Under the pieces are notes generated by a model. The model ran no database searches, was not told the origin of the DNA, and worked only from the letters and a program-made list of their open reading frames with translations. Both the position numbers and the translations under genes were made by a program. From contig JALWNR010000637.1 in assembly GCA_027083715.1 (NCBI GenBank), forward strand, positions 1-11,261: 11,261 bases of DNA, written 5' to 3'. Source of the stretch: Bacteroidales bacterium (GTDB lineage Bacteria; Bacteroidota; Bacteroidia; Bacteroidales; NBLH01). Position 1 is the stretch's first letter. Each line of letters starts with the position of its first letter. This document shows positions 1 to 7,096 of this stretch, piece after piece.

Positions 1-9
1 TAGTAAACA

Positions 10-411
10 ATGAAAACAGAAATCGAATTATTAATAGAATATGCGAAAGCATGGAATAACCAAGATGCCAGATATCTTGAACCAATATTGAATAATAATT
101 TCCGATATGCTTCTCAATTCGTTTTTGAAGAAATGGTTGGCAAAGAAAAATATATCAATTATATAAAAGGCAAATTTTCAGTAATAAGGAAAAACATAGA
201 AGAAAAAGGGGACAAAATGAAAGCTGAAATAGCTTATTGCACATACGGTTTTCCTAATAAACCCTGCATTGTATTAACTCAGATAAGCGGCAATACTAAA
301 AGACCTGCGACACTTCTCATAAAAGTAGAAGATGGTTTAATTATTAGAGCTGATTTAGGTATAATTCCAACACCTGAATCAGCTAAATTAACAGGGCAAA
401 TACCTAAATAA
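10..411 (+). CDS. NTF2-like / SnoaL-like small protein
   Basis: This 133-residue protein begins with a helix of the type that opens NTF2-like cone folds (residues 1-30, with YAKAWNNQDARYLEPIL). A conserved-looking FEEMVGKEKYINYIKGKF segment follows (about 39-56), then alternating short strands to about residue 115. Its size and helix-then-sheet order fit the SnoaL-like/NTF2 superfamily, which includes small cytoplasmic binding proteins and a few enzymes. No catalytic residues can be assigned, and there is no signal peptide or membrane segment. The ATG at 10 is the first possible start, because in-frame stops TAG and TAA lie at 1-6. No Shine-Dalgarno sequence is visible. Any promoter lies outside the window. 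The gene ends 69 bp before the convergent ClC gene. The fold call is moderately sure; the substrate is unknown. Confidence 0.72.
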   Translation: MKTEIELLIEYAKAWNNQDARYLEPILNNNFRYASQFVFEEMVGKEKYINYIKGKFSVIRKNIEEKGDKMKAEIAYCTYGFPNKPCIVLTQISGNTKRPATLLIKVEDGLIIRADLGIIPTPESAKLTGQIPK

Positions 412-480
412 TAACAATGCAATATCAAGCAGGATACATATTAGACGAAATAAGAGAAAACTGAAAAAACTAAATAACAG

Positions 481-2250
481 CTAATCCGAAGAAAACTCCC
501 TTAATAAATTACGATAGGTTGAAAATACATTGGCACGGGAGATAAACCCAAGGTATTTGCCATCATTATCCAATACTGCAACATTAAATTTGCCGCTTTT
601 TTGAATTTTGTTAGCAACTGTTTCCATACTATCACTGGTATTTACGGTAACCTCCGGTACAAACATCAGTTCTTTTGCCGTAACGGTATCGTATAAATCG
701 GTTTGAAACATAATTTTACGGATTCTGTTTAATGTGATAATACCCAATAGGTTTTGATTTTCATCAATTACCGGAAAAACATTACGCTCCGATTCGGAAA
801 ATAACTGTACAATTTTGCGAAGTGTAGCATCCGGCTGAACGGTTCTGAAATTGGTTTCAATTAAATCGCGGACATTCATTAGCGTAAGGGCATTTTTGTC
901 GGCATGATGTGTAAGCAGGTCGCCACGTTGTGCTAATTGTTTGGTATATACACTGCCCGGATGAAAAATTCGTACAATTCCAAATGAAATAATCGAACTC
1001 AACATCAAGGGCATCATTAAATTATAACCGTGTGTAATTTCGCTAATCAGAAAAATACCGGTAAGCGGTGCCTGAATAATACTTGCTAAAAGGCTAGCCA
1101 TACCAACAAGAATAGAATTTGCCGGATTTATATCAAAAACTCCGGTCTGATTAACAATTAAAGCAAAAGCCAAGCCGAGCATTGCCCCCATAAACATCGT
1201 AGGCGCAAAAATTCCCCCGATACCACCGGCTTCAAATGTTACAGTGGTAGCAATGGGTTTAATAAATGTTAAAACAATTAAAAGTAAAATAACTGTTCCT
1301 GAATTTTGAGATAACTGATTAAAAATGGTATTCCCAAATAAAAACTCATAATTACCGTTTATTGCAGAGTTAATACTCTGATAACCTTCGCCATACAGAG
1401 CAGGAAACAAAAACACCAAGAAGCCCAAAATAAGTCCGCCAAATAAGATTTTTTGCCATTTGTATTTGATATTATGAAATAATTTAACGACCAAACTGTA
1501 ACTTTGTGTAAAATACAGTGCCACCAAACCCATCAAAACACCCAAAAGAATATAGTAAGGAATATTAGCTAAATTAAAAGAATTTTCACCTACCAACGGA
1601 TAACTGAACAAAACATTTTGACCCGAAAAATACATGGAAACAATTGAGCCCGTTATGGATGCCAATGCCAAAGGAATTAACGAAGAGGTTGTTAAATCAA
1701 TCATCATCACTTCAAGGGCAAAAACAATTCCGGCAATAGGAGCTTCAAAAATAGCAGAAATAGCAGCAGCTGTAGCACTTCCGATGAGTATGATCCGTTT
1801 GCGGTAACTGATTTTAAAAACTCGTGCAATTTGCGAACCGATTGCTCCGCCTGTGGTAACCACAGGTCCTTCCAAACCGGCAGAACCGCCAAAACCAACT
1901 GTAAATGCACTGGTTATTGCCGATGAAAACATATTGTGTGCTTCAACAAAGCCTTCGCGACGCGAAATAGCATAAAGTATGCGCGGAATACCATCGTGCC
2001 CTACATGCCTGCGTATTATATACCTTATTATCAATACGGTAACTGCAATTCCTATCAAAGGAAAAATAAAATATAAATAGTCAATTTTTGCAAATTCATT
2101 AAAATATTCCAGTAAATTTTCAATATAAGCCGTACTATTTTTAAGCAAAATTACTGCAATACCGGTTACTAAACCAATAAGAATACTCAATAAGTATAAA
2201 AAAAGCTTATCTTGTGCATGTTTACCGATAAATACTTGTATCCTACGCAT
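481..2250 (-). CDS. ClC-family chloride channel/transporter with C-terminal CBS pair
   Basis: This 589-residue inner-membrane anion channel or exchanger has about 445 residues of ClC transmembrane core followed by two CBS domains (about 455-515 and 520-580), which in this family usually bind adenine nucleotides and regulate gating. Visible selectivity motifs are HDGIP (85-89), GLEGP with the gating glutamate E127, GIFAP (346-350) and the inner-gate tyrosine Y435 in the segment GSVYTKQL. Two key positions differ from E. coli ClC-ec1. The residue matching Ser107 is D86. The internal proton glutamate E203 corresponds to V181, while its neighbour E202 is kept as E180. Loss of E203 is typical of ClC channels and argues against tight H+ coupling, though it does not prove channel activity. 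The gene is monocistronic, has its own upstream -7 box, and converges with the NTF2-like gene. Confidence 0.96.
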   Translation of the reverse strand: MRRIQVFIGKHAQDKLFLYLLSILIGLVTGIAVILLKNSTAYIENLLEYFNEFAKIDYLYFIFPLIGIAVTVLIIRYIIRRHVGHDGIPRILYAISRREGFVEAHNMFSSAITSAFTVGFGGSAGLEGPVVTTGGAIGSQIARVFKISYRKRIILIGSATAAAISAIFEAPIAGIVFALEVMMIDLTTSSLIPLALASITGSIVSMYFSGQNVLFSYPLVGENSFNLANIPYYILLGVLMGLVALYFTQSYSLVVKLFHNIKYKWQKILFGGLILGFLVFLFPALYGEGYQSINSAINGNYEFLFGNTIFNQLSQNSGTVILLLIVLTFIKPIATTVTFEAGGIGGIFAPTMFMGAMLGLAFALIVNQTGVFDINPANSILVGMASLLASIIQAPLTGIFLISEITHGYNLMMPLMLSSIISFGIVRIFHPGSVYTKQLAQRGDLLTHHADKNALTLMNVRDLIETNFRTVQPDATLRKIVQLFSESERNVFPVIDENQNLLGIITLNRIRKIMFQTDLYDTVTAKELMFVPEVTVNTSDSMETVANKIQKSGKFNVAVLDNDGKYLGFISRANVFSTYRNLLREFSSD

Positions 2251-2281
2251 CTTATTAAATTAAGCGATTTACAAAATCGGG

Positions 2282-2289
2282 CAAAGGTA
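2282..2289 (-). promoter_or_regulatory. Candidate -7 box for the ClC gene
   Basis: The minus strand reads TACCTTTG, an exact match to the Bacteroidota -7 consensus TAnnTTTG. It lies 31 bp upstream of the ClC start codon. No matching -33 TTTG was found at the usual spacing of about 19-23 bp. Confidence 0.55.
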
Positions 2290-2414
2290 TTATAAAATCA
2301 ATAAAACCCGGCTGTTTAAAAATATATTTTTAATAATATAATAATTAATTACAGCAGTTGTAGTATAAAATATTGTGGATAAAATAACTTTGATGAGAAT
2401 TAAAGATTTGCAAT

Positions 2415-2476
2415 GGAAAGATGGAATATTGGAAGAGCAGAAAGCTACTTCATATTTTCCATTATTCCAACATTCC
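2415..2476. repeat. Inverted pair of 8-bp-period GGAA/TTCC repeats
   Basis: GGAA occurs at 2415, 2423 and 2431, exactly 8 bp apart. TTCC occurs at 2457, 2465 and 2473, again exactly 8 bp apart. The two 20-bp arms (2415-2434 and 2457-2476) match as inverted repeats at 17 of 20 positions, across a 22-bp loop. Transcribed, they could form a long imperfect hairpin. No T tract follows on either strand, so this is not a standard terminator. It may be a degenerate copy of an interspersed intergenic repeat. Confidence 0.6.
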
Positions 2477-2532
2477 TATTGAAAACAACGCATATTAACT
2501 CATATTTATTTATAAAATCCACAAAATGTTAT

Positions 2533-2577
2533 ATCAAAGTCATTACAGCTTCTTTGATGTTTTCTCTGACTAGTCAG
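2533..2577 (-). terminator. Possible weak terminator or 3' hairpins after the GT-C gene
   Basis: A perfect 12-bp palindrome, CTGACTAGTCAG, occupies 2566-2577, one base beyond the GT-C stop codon. Next to it is a 7-bp inverted repeat (ATCAAAG at 2533-2539, CTTTGAT at 2552-2558) with a 12-nt loop. Both could fold in the operon's 3' RNA. Neither is followed by a clear U tract, so function as an intrinsic terminator is uncertain. Confidence 0.3.
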
Positions 2578-2578
2578 G

Positions 2579-4198
2579 TTAATAATAAATTACCCATTTT
2601 CCCATTTGCTTTCTGTTTTGATAATACGCTGTTATCCATTTTCTGTTTTCTGGCAACTGATGTTTATATACCAAAAAAACCGTAGGTTTTTTAAGCAGTT
2701 CTTTCAGATAATCCGTTTCGTGTTTATCCTGCATATTTATCAGGTATTTTTTCCAGTTTAAATCTTCTTCAAACTGGGTTTCACGATTAAGATCATAATC
2801 ACCGTCGAAAAGAGAAACTACCGCTTTGTTCAAGCCGAAAGCAATAGACGGTTTGCGTGTGTTATAGATTAAAATTGTACGGTTGTTTAATTGTTCTTTG
2901 AGCAAAAAATCAGTAACAGGCTTACTGCTGTTTACTTTTAATTCATTGTCAGACATTACCTTACTACTGCCTATTACTAAAAATACCGCAGCAGCAAAAG
3001 CAATATACACCGCCTTTGTTTTGTGTTCAAGCTGTTGTTTTTTGTATATGCGAATGATTAAAACCAGCATAATACCGGCAACTAAGGCTAGTGCTTTTGA
3101 AATATTCATACCCGTTTCAACAAAAGGAGCAACAACAAAAGCGGCTAAAAGCAGTACCGCCCATCCTAAATTAAAATTTGTGTAAATAGCAGCACGTTTA
3201 TCACTTGCTTTTTCCAGCAGTTGTGCAATTAGCAGTGCAAACAAACTGTATAAAGGCAAAATGTACAATATCCGTTTTGATGATGATATGGAAAAAAATA
3301 TCAACGGGATCAGCAGGGAAATTGCCAAAACCATTAAAATACTTCGTTTTTGAAATGCATCTTTTTGATTTTTTATCATAAAAGGCAAAAGCAAAAGCCA
3401 GGGTAAACCCACCAAAGGAGCAAATGCCCAAAAATACCAAAACGGTTCTGTACGGTGAAAAGCACTTTTATTGGCAAAACGATCAACGGTTTGCTTTCCC
3501 AGAAAATAATCCATAAACTCAGGATTGTGCATTACGAGATAAATCACCCATGAAAAACCAATCACAAAAAATGCCAGCCATGCCAGTACATGGTGCACGG
3601 AAAATTTATTTTTTGCCTTTTCCATGCGATTATAGCCAATTACAAAAAACAGTGGAACAATGAAAATAACCGGTCCTTTGGTTAAAAAACCTAATGCCCA
3701 ACTGATGGTAAACAAGTACAAAAAACTATATTTTCCGCTTTTGCGATATTTTACCCACGCAAACATGCTTAATAATGCAAAAGTATTCAGAAATGCATCG
3801 GTAGTAAGGTTGCGTGAGGATATCAGCACCAAAGGAAAACTGAAATAAATCAGGGCTGCCCACAAAGCGGTTTTTTGCTTATTGAACAATTCCAGACTTA
3901 AATAATAAACCAAAATAATTTGTATCAGTACCGCAATTTGCAGAAAAAAACGTGCACCAAAAGCATTTATCCCGAAAATACGGTAGCCGAGTGCCGTAAT
4001 CTGGTAAGTAAAAGGTGGTTTGTGATAATGATGTACTTCCATTAGGTTTGGGTGCAGATAATCGCCCGAAAGATACATTGCTCTTCCGATTTCGGCATAG
4101 CGTGCATCACTGCTTTCTACCACTCCGTAGCTGCCCACATTTATCAGTAATGAAAATGCTGCAATAATTAGAAGTATGATTAATGAGTTTGTTTTCAT
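2579..4198 (-). CDS. ArnT-like GT-C glycosyltransferase (GT39/GT83 type)
   Basis: This 539-residue polytopic membrane protein belongs to the dolichyl/undecaprenyl-phosphate-sugar glycosyltransferase group, which moves a sugar from a polyprenyl phosphate to an acceptor on the periplasmic side. After the first helix (about 5-22), the long first periplasmic loop carries the family signature ESSDARYAEIGR (28-39, with D31 and E36) and HKPP (59-62, with K60). A second conserved acidic site is D134 in RNLTTDAF. About ten further hydrophobic helices run to about residue 410. The last 130 residues are soluble, probably periplasmic, and contain no motif I recognise. It is the last gene of an operon and starts 13 bp after the LAB_N gene stop. 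The acceptor could be lipid A, a surface polysaccharide or protein; the sequence does not say which. The family call is firm. Confidence 0.93.
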   Translation of the reverse strand: MKTNSLIILLIIAAFSLLINVGSYGVVESSDARYAEIGRAMYLSGDYLHPNLMEVHHYHKPPFTYQITALGYRIFGINAFGARFFLQIAVLIQIILVYYLSLELFNKQKTALWAALIYFSFPLVLISSRNLTTDAFLNTFALLSMFAWVKYRKSGKYSFLYLFTISWALGFLTKGPVIFIVPLFFVIGYNRMEKAKNKFSVHHVLAWLAFFVIGFSWVIYLVMHNPEFMDYFLGKQTVDRFANKSAFHRTEPFWYFWAFAPLVGLPWLLLLPFMIKNQKDAFQKRSILMVLAISLLIPLIFFSISSSKRILYILPLYSLFALLIAQLLEKASDKRAAIYTNFNLGWAVLLLAAFVVAPFVETGMNISKALALVAGIMLVLIIRIYKKQQLEHKTKAVYIAFAAAVFLVIGSSKVMSDNELKVNSSKPVTDFLLKEQLNNRTILIYNTRKPSIAFGLNKAVVSLFDGDYDLNRETQFEEDLNWKKYLINMQDKHETDYLKELLKKPTVFLVYKHQLPENRKWITAYYQNRKQMGKWVIYY

Positions 4199-4211
4199 TG
4201 TACTTAATTTT

Positions 4212-4847
4212 TCAAACTTTTTTCAACGATAAAACAATATTCCTTAAATAAACTACAAAACCAAACATTTGCCCGATAAACAAAACCGGGTCTTTACGAA
4301 AAACAGCGTAGCTGAGTATCATTAAAGAGCCTGTTAAACTTAAAAGCCAAAAGCCCAAAGGCAGGCTCGATTCTTTTTTTCGTTCGGAGTAAATCCATTG
4401 ATAAACAAAGCGAAAAGTAAAAATAATCTGCCCGGTACTTCCCCAAATTAATAATGTAGGCGGAATATTTTCATTACGAAACAAACGGTCAATATCAAAC
4501 TGATTATTGTTGTAGGAATAAAGAACAATAAAAAACGGAAAAGCCCAAAGAAACCAACGAATAAGTTTATGCAGTTTTTTCCACGAGCCTTGTAGTTGCA
4601 TATTGCGGATGTAGATAAAGTAAGTGATTGACTGCCCAAGCATTATGGCAAAATCATCACGCATCCAGCCGTAAACAAAAAGCAGAAAAGAAGCAATCAG
4701 GCTTAATTGCCAAAAAAGTTCCGGGGTGAGTACTTTTTTAACCCTTTCGGATAAAATCCACTGTAAAAGCAGGCGTGCAGAAAATAAAATCTGTGCAGCA
4801 AAACCTATTGCATACACAAAAAAATTATAGGATAACCAATCACCCAT
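4212..4847 (-). CDS. Tandem LAB_N-domain membrane protein (SWEET-like 3-1-3 layout)
   Basis: This 211-residue membrane protein consists of two copies of the lipid-A-disaccharide-synthase N-terminal domain (LAB_N). Residues 15-82 and 136-203 align without gaps at an offset of 121. Shared positions include Q19/Q140, R25/R146, QWI (29-31/150-152), SER (33-35/154-156), FW (45-46/166-167), LSL (48-50/169-171), D65/D186, GQ (71-72/192-193) and RN (81-82/202-203). Each copy has three hydrophobic helices, and one extra helix (about 96-112) joins them, giving about seven in all. No LpxB catalytic domain is attached, so it is not lipid A disaccharide synthase. It overlaps the GT2 gene by one base (TGATG), which suggests translational coupling. 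Its place between a GT2 and a GT-C enzyme points to handling or moving a lipid-linked sugar; this role is inferred. Confidence 0.93.
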   Translation of the reverse strand: MGDWLSYNFFVYAIGFAAQILFSARLLLQWILSERVKKVLTPELFWQLSLIASFLLFVYGWMRDDFAIMLGQSITYFIYIRNMQLQGSWKKLHKLIRWFLWAFPFFIVLYSYNNNQFDIDRLFRNENIPPTLLIWGSTGQIIFTFRFVYQWIYSERKKESSLPLGFWLLSLTGSLMILSYAVFRKDPVLFIGQMFGFVVYLRNIVLSLKKV

Positions 4848-5566
4848 CAGCTTACGGTATTTTTTTCAACTTCATAATTTATATAGCGACTGCGCATCCA
4901 ACGGTAGGCAAAAGCATCCTGCAAAGGCTTGATGGAACGGTTTAATAAATTAAATTTTGATTTTCCGGCAATGCGTTCAAAATGACGTACTTCTATTTGT
5001 TTGATGCTTCCTCCTTCCAGTTTTATCAAAGCGGGAATAAAACGATGCATTCCGTCAAAAAACGGAATTTTTTTTGCCATTTCCGCACGTATCACTTTCA
5101 AGGGGCAGCCAGTATCAATAATCCCATCGTTGATTAAAGCACGGCGCACACTATTGGCTATCCACGATTGTATTTTTTTGCTCATCGTATCTTTTCGCTT
5201 GGCGCGATATCCGATAACGGCATCAAAATTATTAATATCCTGCAAAAGTAAATCAAAATCAAAAGGAGTGGTTTGCAAATCGGCATCAATATAGCCGATA
5301 AGCTCTGTTTTGCAATAATCAATTCCGGCTTTAATGGCGGTGCTTAAACCAAAATTGCGCTTAAACTTTATGTATTCAAAATCAGTATTTTCAGCACATA
5401 TTTTTTCAATCTTAGCAAAACTGTCATCGTTTGAGCCGTCATCAACAAACAAAAGTTTACTTTTTGTCTGCGATTGGGCAAAATACTCCTTAAATGTTTG
5501 TTCTATGCGTTCCAGATTATCCGACTCGTTATACACCGGAACGATAATGCTCATTTTATATTCCAT
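4847..5566 (-). CDS. Family 2 glycosyltransferase, polyprenyl-phosphate sugar synthase-like
   Basis: This 239-residue GT-A enzyme resembles dolichol-phosphate mannose synthase, ArnC and GtrB, which transfer a sugar from a nucleotide sugar to a polyprenyl phosphate at the cytoplasmic face. Motifs in order are IIVPVYNE (7-14), DDGS (42-45), KRNFGLSTAI (69-78), the metal-binding DADLQ (94-98), GYRAKRKD, then PLKVIRAEM, GMHRF and GKSKFN near the C terminus. The two C-terminal membrane helices of GtrB/ArnC are absent; the protein ends in a basic, aromatic tail (RWMRSRYINYEVEK). It is probably a peripheral membrane enzyme. Either Met1 or Met5 could be the start; Met5 would give the usual short MSIIVPVYNE beginning. 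It is the first gene of the three-gene operon and has a -7 box 18 bp upstream. Confidence 0.95.
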   Translation of the reverse strand: MEYKMSIIVPVYNESDNLERIEQTFKEYFAQSQTKSKLLFVDDGSNDDSFAKIEKICAENTDFEYIKFKRNFGLSTAIKAGIDYCKTELIGYIDADLQTTPFDFDLLLQDINNFDAVIGYRAKRKDTMSKKIQSWIANSVRRALINDGIIDTGCPLKVIRAEMAKKIPFFDGMHRFIPALIKLEGGSIKQIEVRHFERIAGKSKFNLLNRSIKPLQDAFAYRWMRSRYINYEVEKNTVS

Positions 5567-5584
5567 TGCATCTAATTTTCAATG

Positions 5585-5592
5585 CAAAAGTA
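5585..5592 (-). promoter_or_regulatory. Candidate -7 box for the glycosyltransferase operon
   Basis: The minus strand reads TACTTTTG, matching TAnnTTTG, 18 bp upstream of the GT2 start. It lies in the 50-bp gap after the SRPBCC gene, so the operon probably has its own promoter. A TTTG sits 13 bp further upstream (5606-5609), closer than the usual -33 spacing. Confidence 0.55.
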
Positions 5593-5616
5593 CGGATATA
5601 AATTGCAAATTGAAAA

Positions 5617-6105
5617 TTAAGTAATTTTAAACTCCCTTCTAAGCATCTCTTTGTTCTGTAAGTAAAAATTTATTGCTTTTTCCCACCAATTCATGGATTC
5701 AGTAAACATCTTTTCCAAATCATTATTAATAAAGTTATTTTGATTTTCGCTAAGGGCGGTATATTGGTAGGATATATGTGTTTTTGTAGTATTCAGCTTA
5801 ATTTTTTCAAGCCGGATATTAATTTTAACAAGATTTTCTCCTGGTGCATGTCTTATAAATTCAATCAGAAAATTAACTTTGTCATACAGGCTGACATACC
5901 AGATGGTGTCGGGTTTATTCTTGTTAGGTGTCAAAAACACACAATCCTGTTCAATTAGCCCTGATTTTGAATATATCATTCTGTATTCCCAGCCGTCCAG
6001 CCAGTCTTTTTCACGAACCGGACAAAGCAAAGGAAACACTTCTTCAATGTTTCCCGTATTTAATTGAGTAAATTCTAAGGTTTTTCTTACAGCTTTGCTT
6101 TTCAT
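5617..6105 (-). CDS. SRPBCC / START-like domain protein
   Basis: This 162-residue soluble protein resembles small SRPBCC (START/Bet v1-like) proteins, which form a cavity for lipids or other hydrophobic ligands. The clearest segment is PLLCPVREKDWLDGW (25-39), then YSKSGLIEQDCVF (45-57), a pattern seen in a conserved bacterial SRPBCC subgroup. Alternating strands follow (about 67-120), ending in a long amphipathic helix (about 128-155), the usual closing helix of this fold. There is no signal peptide. The gene starts 3 bp after the methyltransferase stop, so the two are almost surely co-transcribed and may act on the same small molecule. The fold call is moderately sure; no ligand or activity can be assigned. 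Confidence 0.75.
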   Translation of the reverse strand: MKSKAVRKTLEFTQLNTGNIEEVFPLLCPVREKDWLDGWEYRMIYSKSGLIEQDCVFLTPNKNKPDTIWYVSLYDKVNFLIEFIRHAPGENLVKINIRLEKIKLNTTKTHISYQYTALSENQNNFINNDLEKMFTESMNWWEKAINFYLQNKEMLRREFKIT

Positions 6106-6108
6106 AGT

Positions 6109-6846
6109 TTATTTTTTTCGGATAAAAGAAAATAGTTTCATTTTTACAGGTTTATAATCAGTCCATTCATTTTTTAATAAATTGTAAACTATATTTTCAA
6201 TTTTATCATTGTGTTTCAGATTGTATTTTTTTACTGCAGACCAGGTATTAATGTAGGAAATCATATCTTTTAACTTCCATGATAAGTTGATTTCAAACTC
6301 GGGGCTGTTTATTTTTTTAAACGGAAAATCTATTCCCTGAAATCTATTTATCACCAGCTGTTTTTCTTCCGACCAATAATCTTCGATTATTGCATGCAGC
6401 TTATTATTGAGTAGATGGTCAATTTGCTCATCAACATAAAAATAGCTATATCCTAAAATTGCTAAAATTCCGTTATCTTTTAAAACCCTGTCTGCCTCTT
6501 TAAAAAAAGCATCAATATCAAACCAGTGCAGGGCTTGTGCCACGCAAATCAGGTCGAAATAATTATCCGGAAAGTTTGTTTTTTCTGCCGGAATAAGTGC
6601 ATAGCTGATTTTAGGATGTTTAAACACATTAGCCAGTTGGTTTTCATTAATATCCGTTGCAAAAATTTGATTAAATTCATCAACTAAATCTATCGATACC
6701 TGACCATTACCACAAGCACAATCCCATAATCTGTTTTTCTGATGAACATGTTTCATTAAAAAGTCATAAAAGTTTTTTGGATAACGAGGTCTGTATTGTG
6801 CATATTTTTCAGACTCAATATTGAACGTTTTTACATTATCAATCAT
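6109..6846 (-). CDS. Class I SAM-dependent methyltransferase (type 11, TMT1/CRG1-like)
   Basis: This 245-residue protein has a Rossmann-like methyltransferase domain. Motif I is WDCACGNGQ (41-49), the acidic residue that binds the SAM ribose is D65 in ATDIN, the third conserved segment is IPAEKTNFP (85-93), and QALHWFD (104-110) is the post-motif typical of the trans-aconitate methyltransferase TMT1 / CRG1 group. RVLKDNGILAI (about 118-128) is the usual motif before strand 5. The N-terminal KYAQYRPRYP (14-23) is also characteristic of this group, whose members methylate small acids or toxins. The C-terminal third is unassigned. It is the first gene of a two-gene unit with the SRPBCC protein. 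No strong promoter match lies close to the start. The substrate is unknown. Confidence 0.92.
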   Translation of the reverse strand: MIDNVKTFNIESEKYAQYRPRYPKNFYDFLMKHVHQKNRLWDCACGNGQVSIDLVDEFNQIFATDINENQLANVFKHPKISYALIPAEKTNFPDNYFDLICVAQALHWFDIDAFFKEADRVLKDNGILAILGYSYFYVDEQIDHLLNNKLHAIIEDYWSEEKQLVINRFQGIDFPFKKINSPEFEINLSWKLKDMISYINTWSAVKKYNLKHNDKIENIVYNLLKNEWTDYKPVKMKLFSFIRKK

Positions 6847-7096
6847 TTTTTCTATTTAAAAAAGTTTGTTTAATATATTAACCGCAATAATTACCTTCGT
6901 TGATGTGCTTCTCAGTTCATGAAATTCTTTTTAAAGTAAAGGTAGAATCTTTGATTTGGGCAATTCTACTAGAGGTACTGAAAAATATATCTGCAACAAA
7001 AACGAATAAGAGATTTTTTTAAACATCCTGTCAATATTTTAAATTTCAGGACAAAATTAAATGATTGAATTGATGCAAATCGTTTAAAAAGTATTC
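6847..7096. other. Non-coding spacer upstream of the methyltransferase
   Basis: This 250-bp stretch holds no gene. It contains a 12-bp perfect AT palindrome (TTAATATATTAA, 6870-6881) 24 bp before the methyltransferase start, and a near match to the -7 box (minus-strand TACCTTTA, 6936-6943). A full TAnnTTTG match (TAATTTTG, 7052-7059) lies further up, next to a short inverted repeat (TCCTG at 7026-7030, CAGGA at 7047-7051). Any of these could be regulatory, but in DNA this AT-rich each could occur by chance. Confidence 0.5.

Larger units (their letters stand above)
2251..2578. other. Non-coding spacer between ClC and the GT-C gene
   Basis: These 328 bp lie downstream of the GT-C gene and upstream of the ClC gene. 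They hold the ClC -7 box (2282-2289), a very AT-rich stretch (2320-2360), an inverted pair of 8-bp-period repeats (2415-2476), an imperfect hairpin (2533-2558) and a 12-bp perfect palindrome (2566-2577). A plus-strand reading frame from 2413 to 2685 crosses the region. It runs into the 3' end of the real gene on the other strand and shows no protein-like pattern, so I do not call it a gene. Confidence 0.75.

Noticed and set aside
417..464. A 15-codon open frame starting 5 bp after the NTF2-like gene stop
   Set aside because: It is too short to judge, has no promoter or conserved pattern, and frames of this length are expected by chance in a convergent spacer.
2413..2685. A 90-codon plus-strand open frame
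   Set aside because: Its first half lies in the repeat-bearing spacer and its second half is antisense to the 3' end of the GT-C gene. The translation has no domain-like pattern.
5001..5624. Open frames of 96-97 codons on the strand opposite the GT2 gene
   Set aside because: They are antisense to well-conserved GT2 motifs and show no recognisable protein features.
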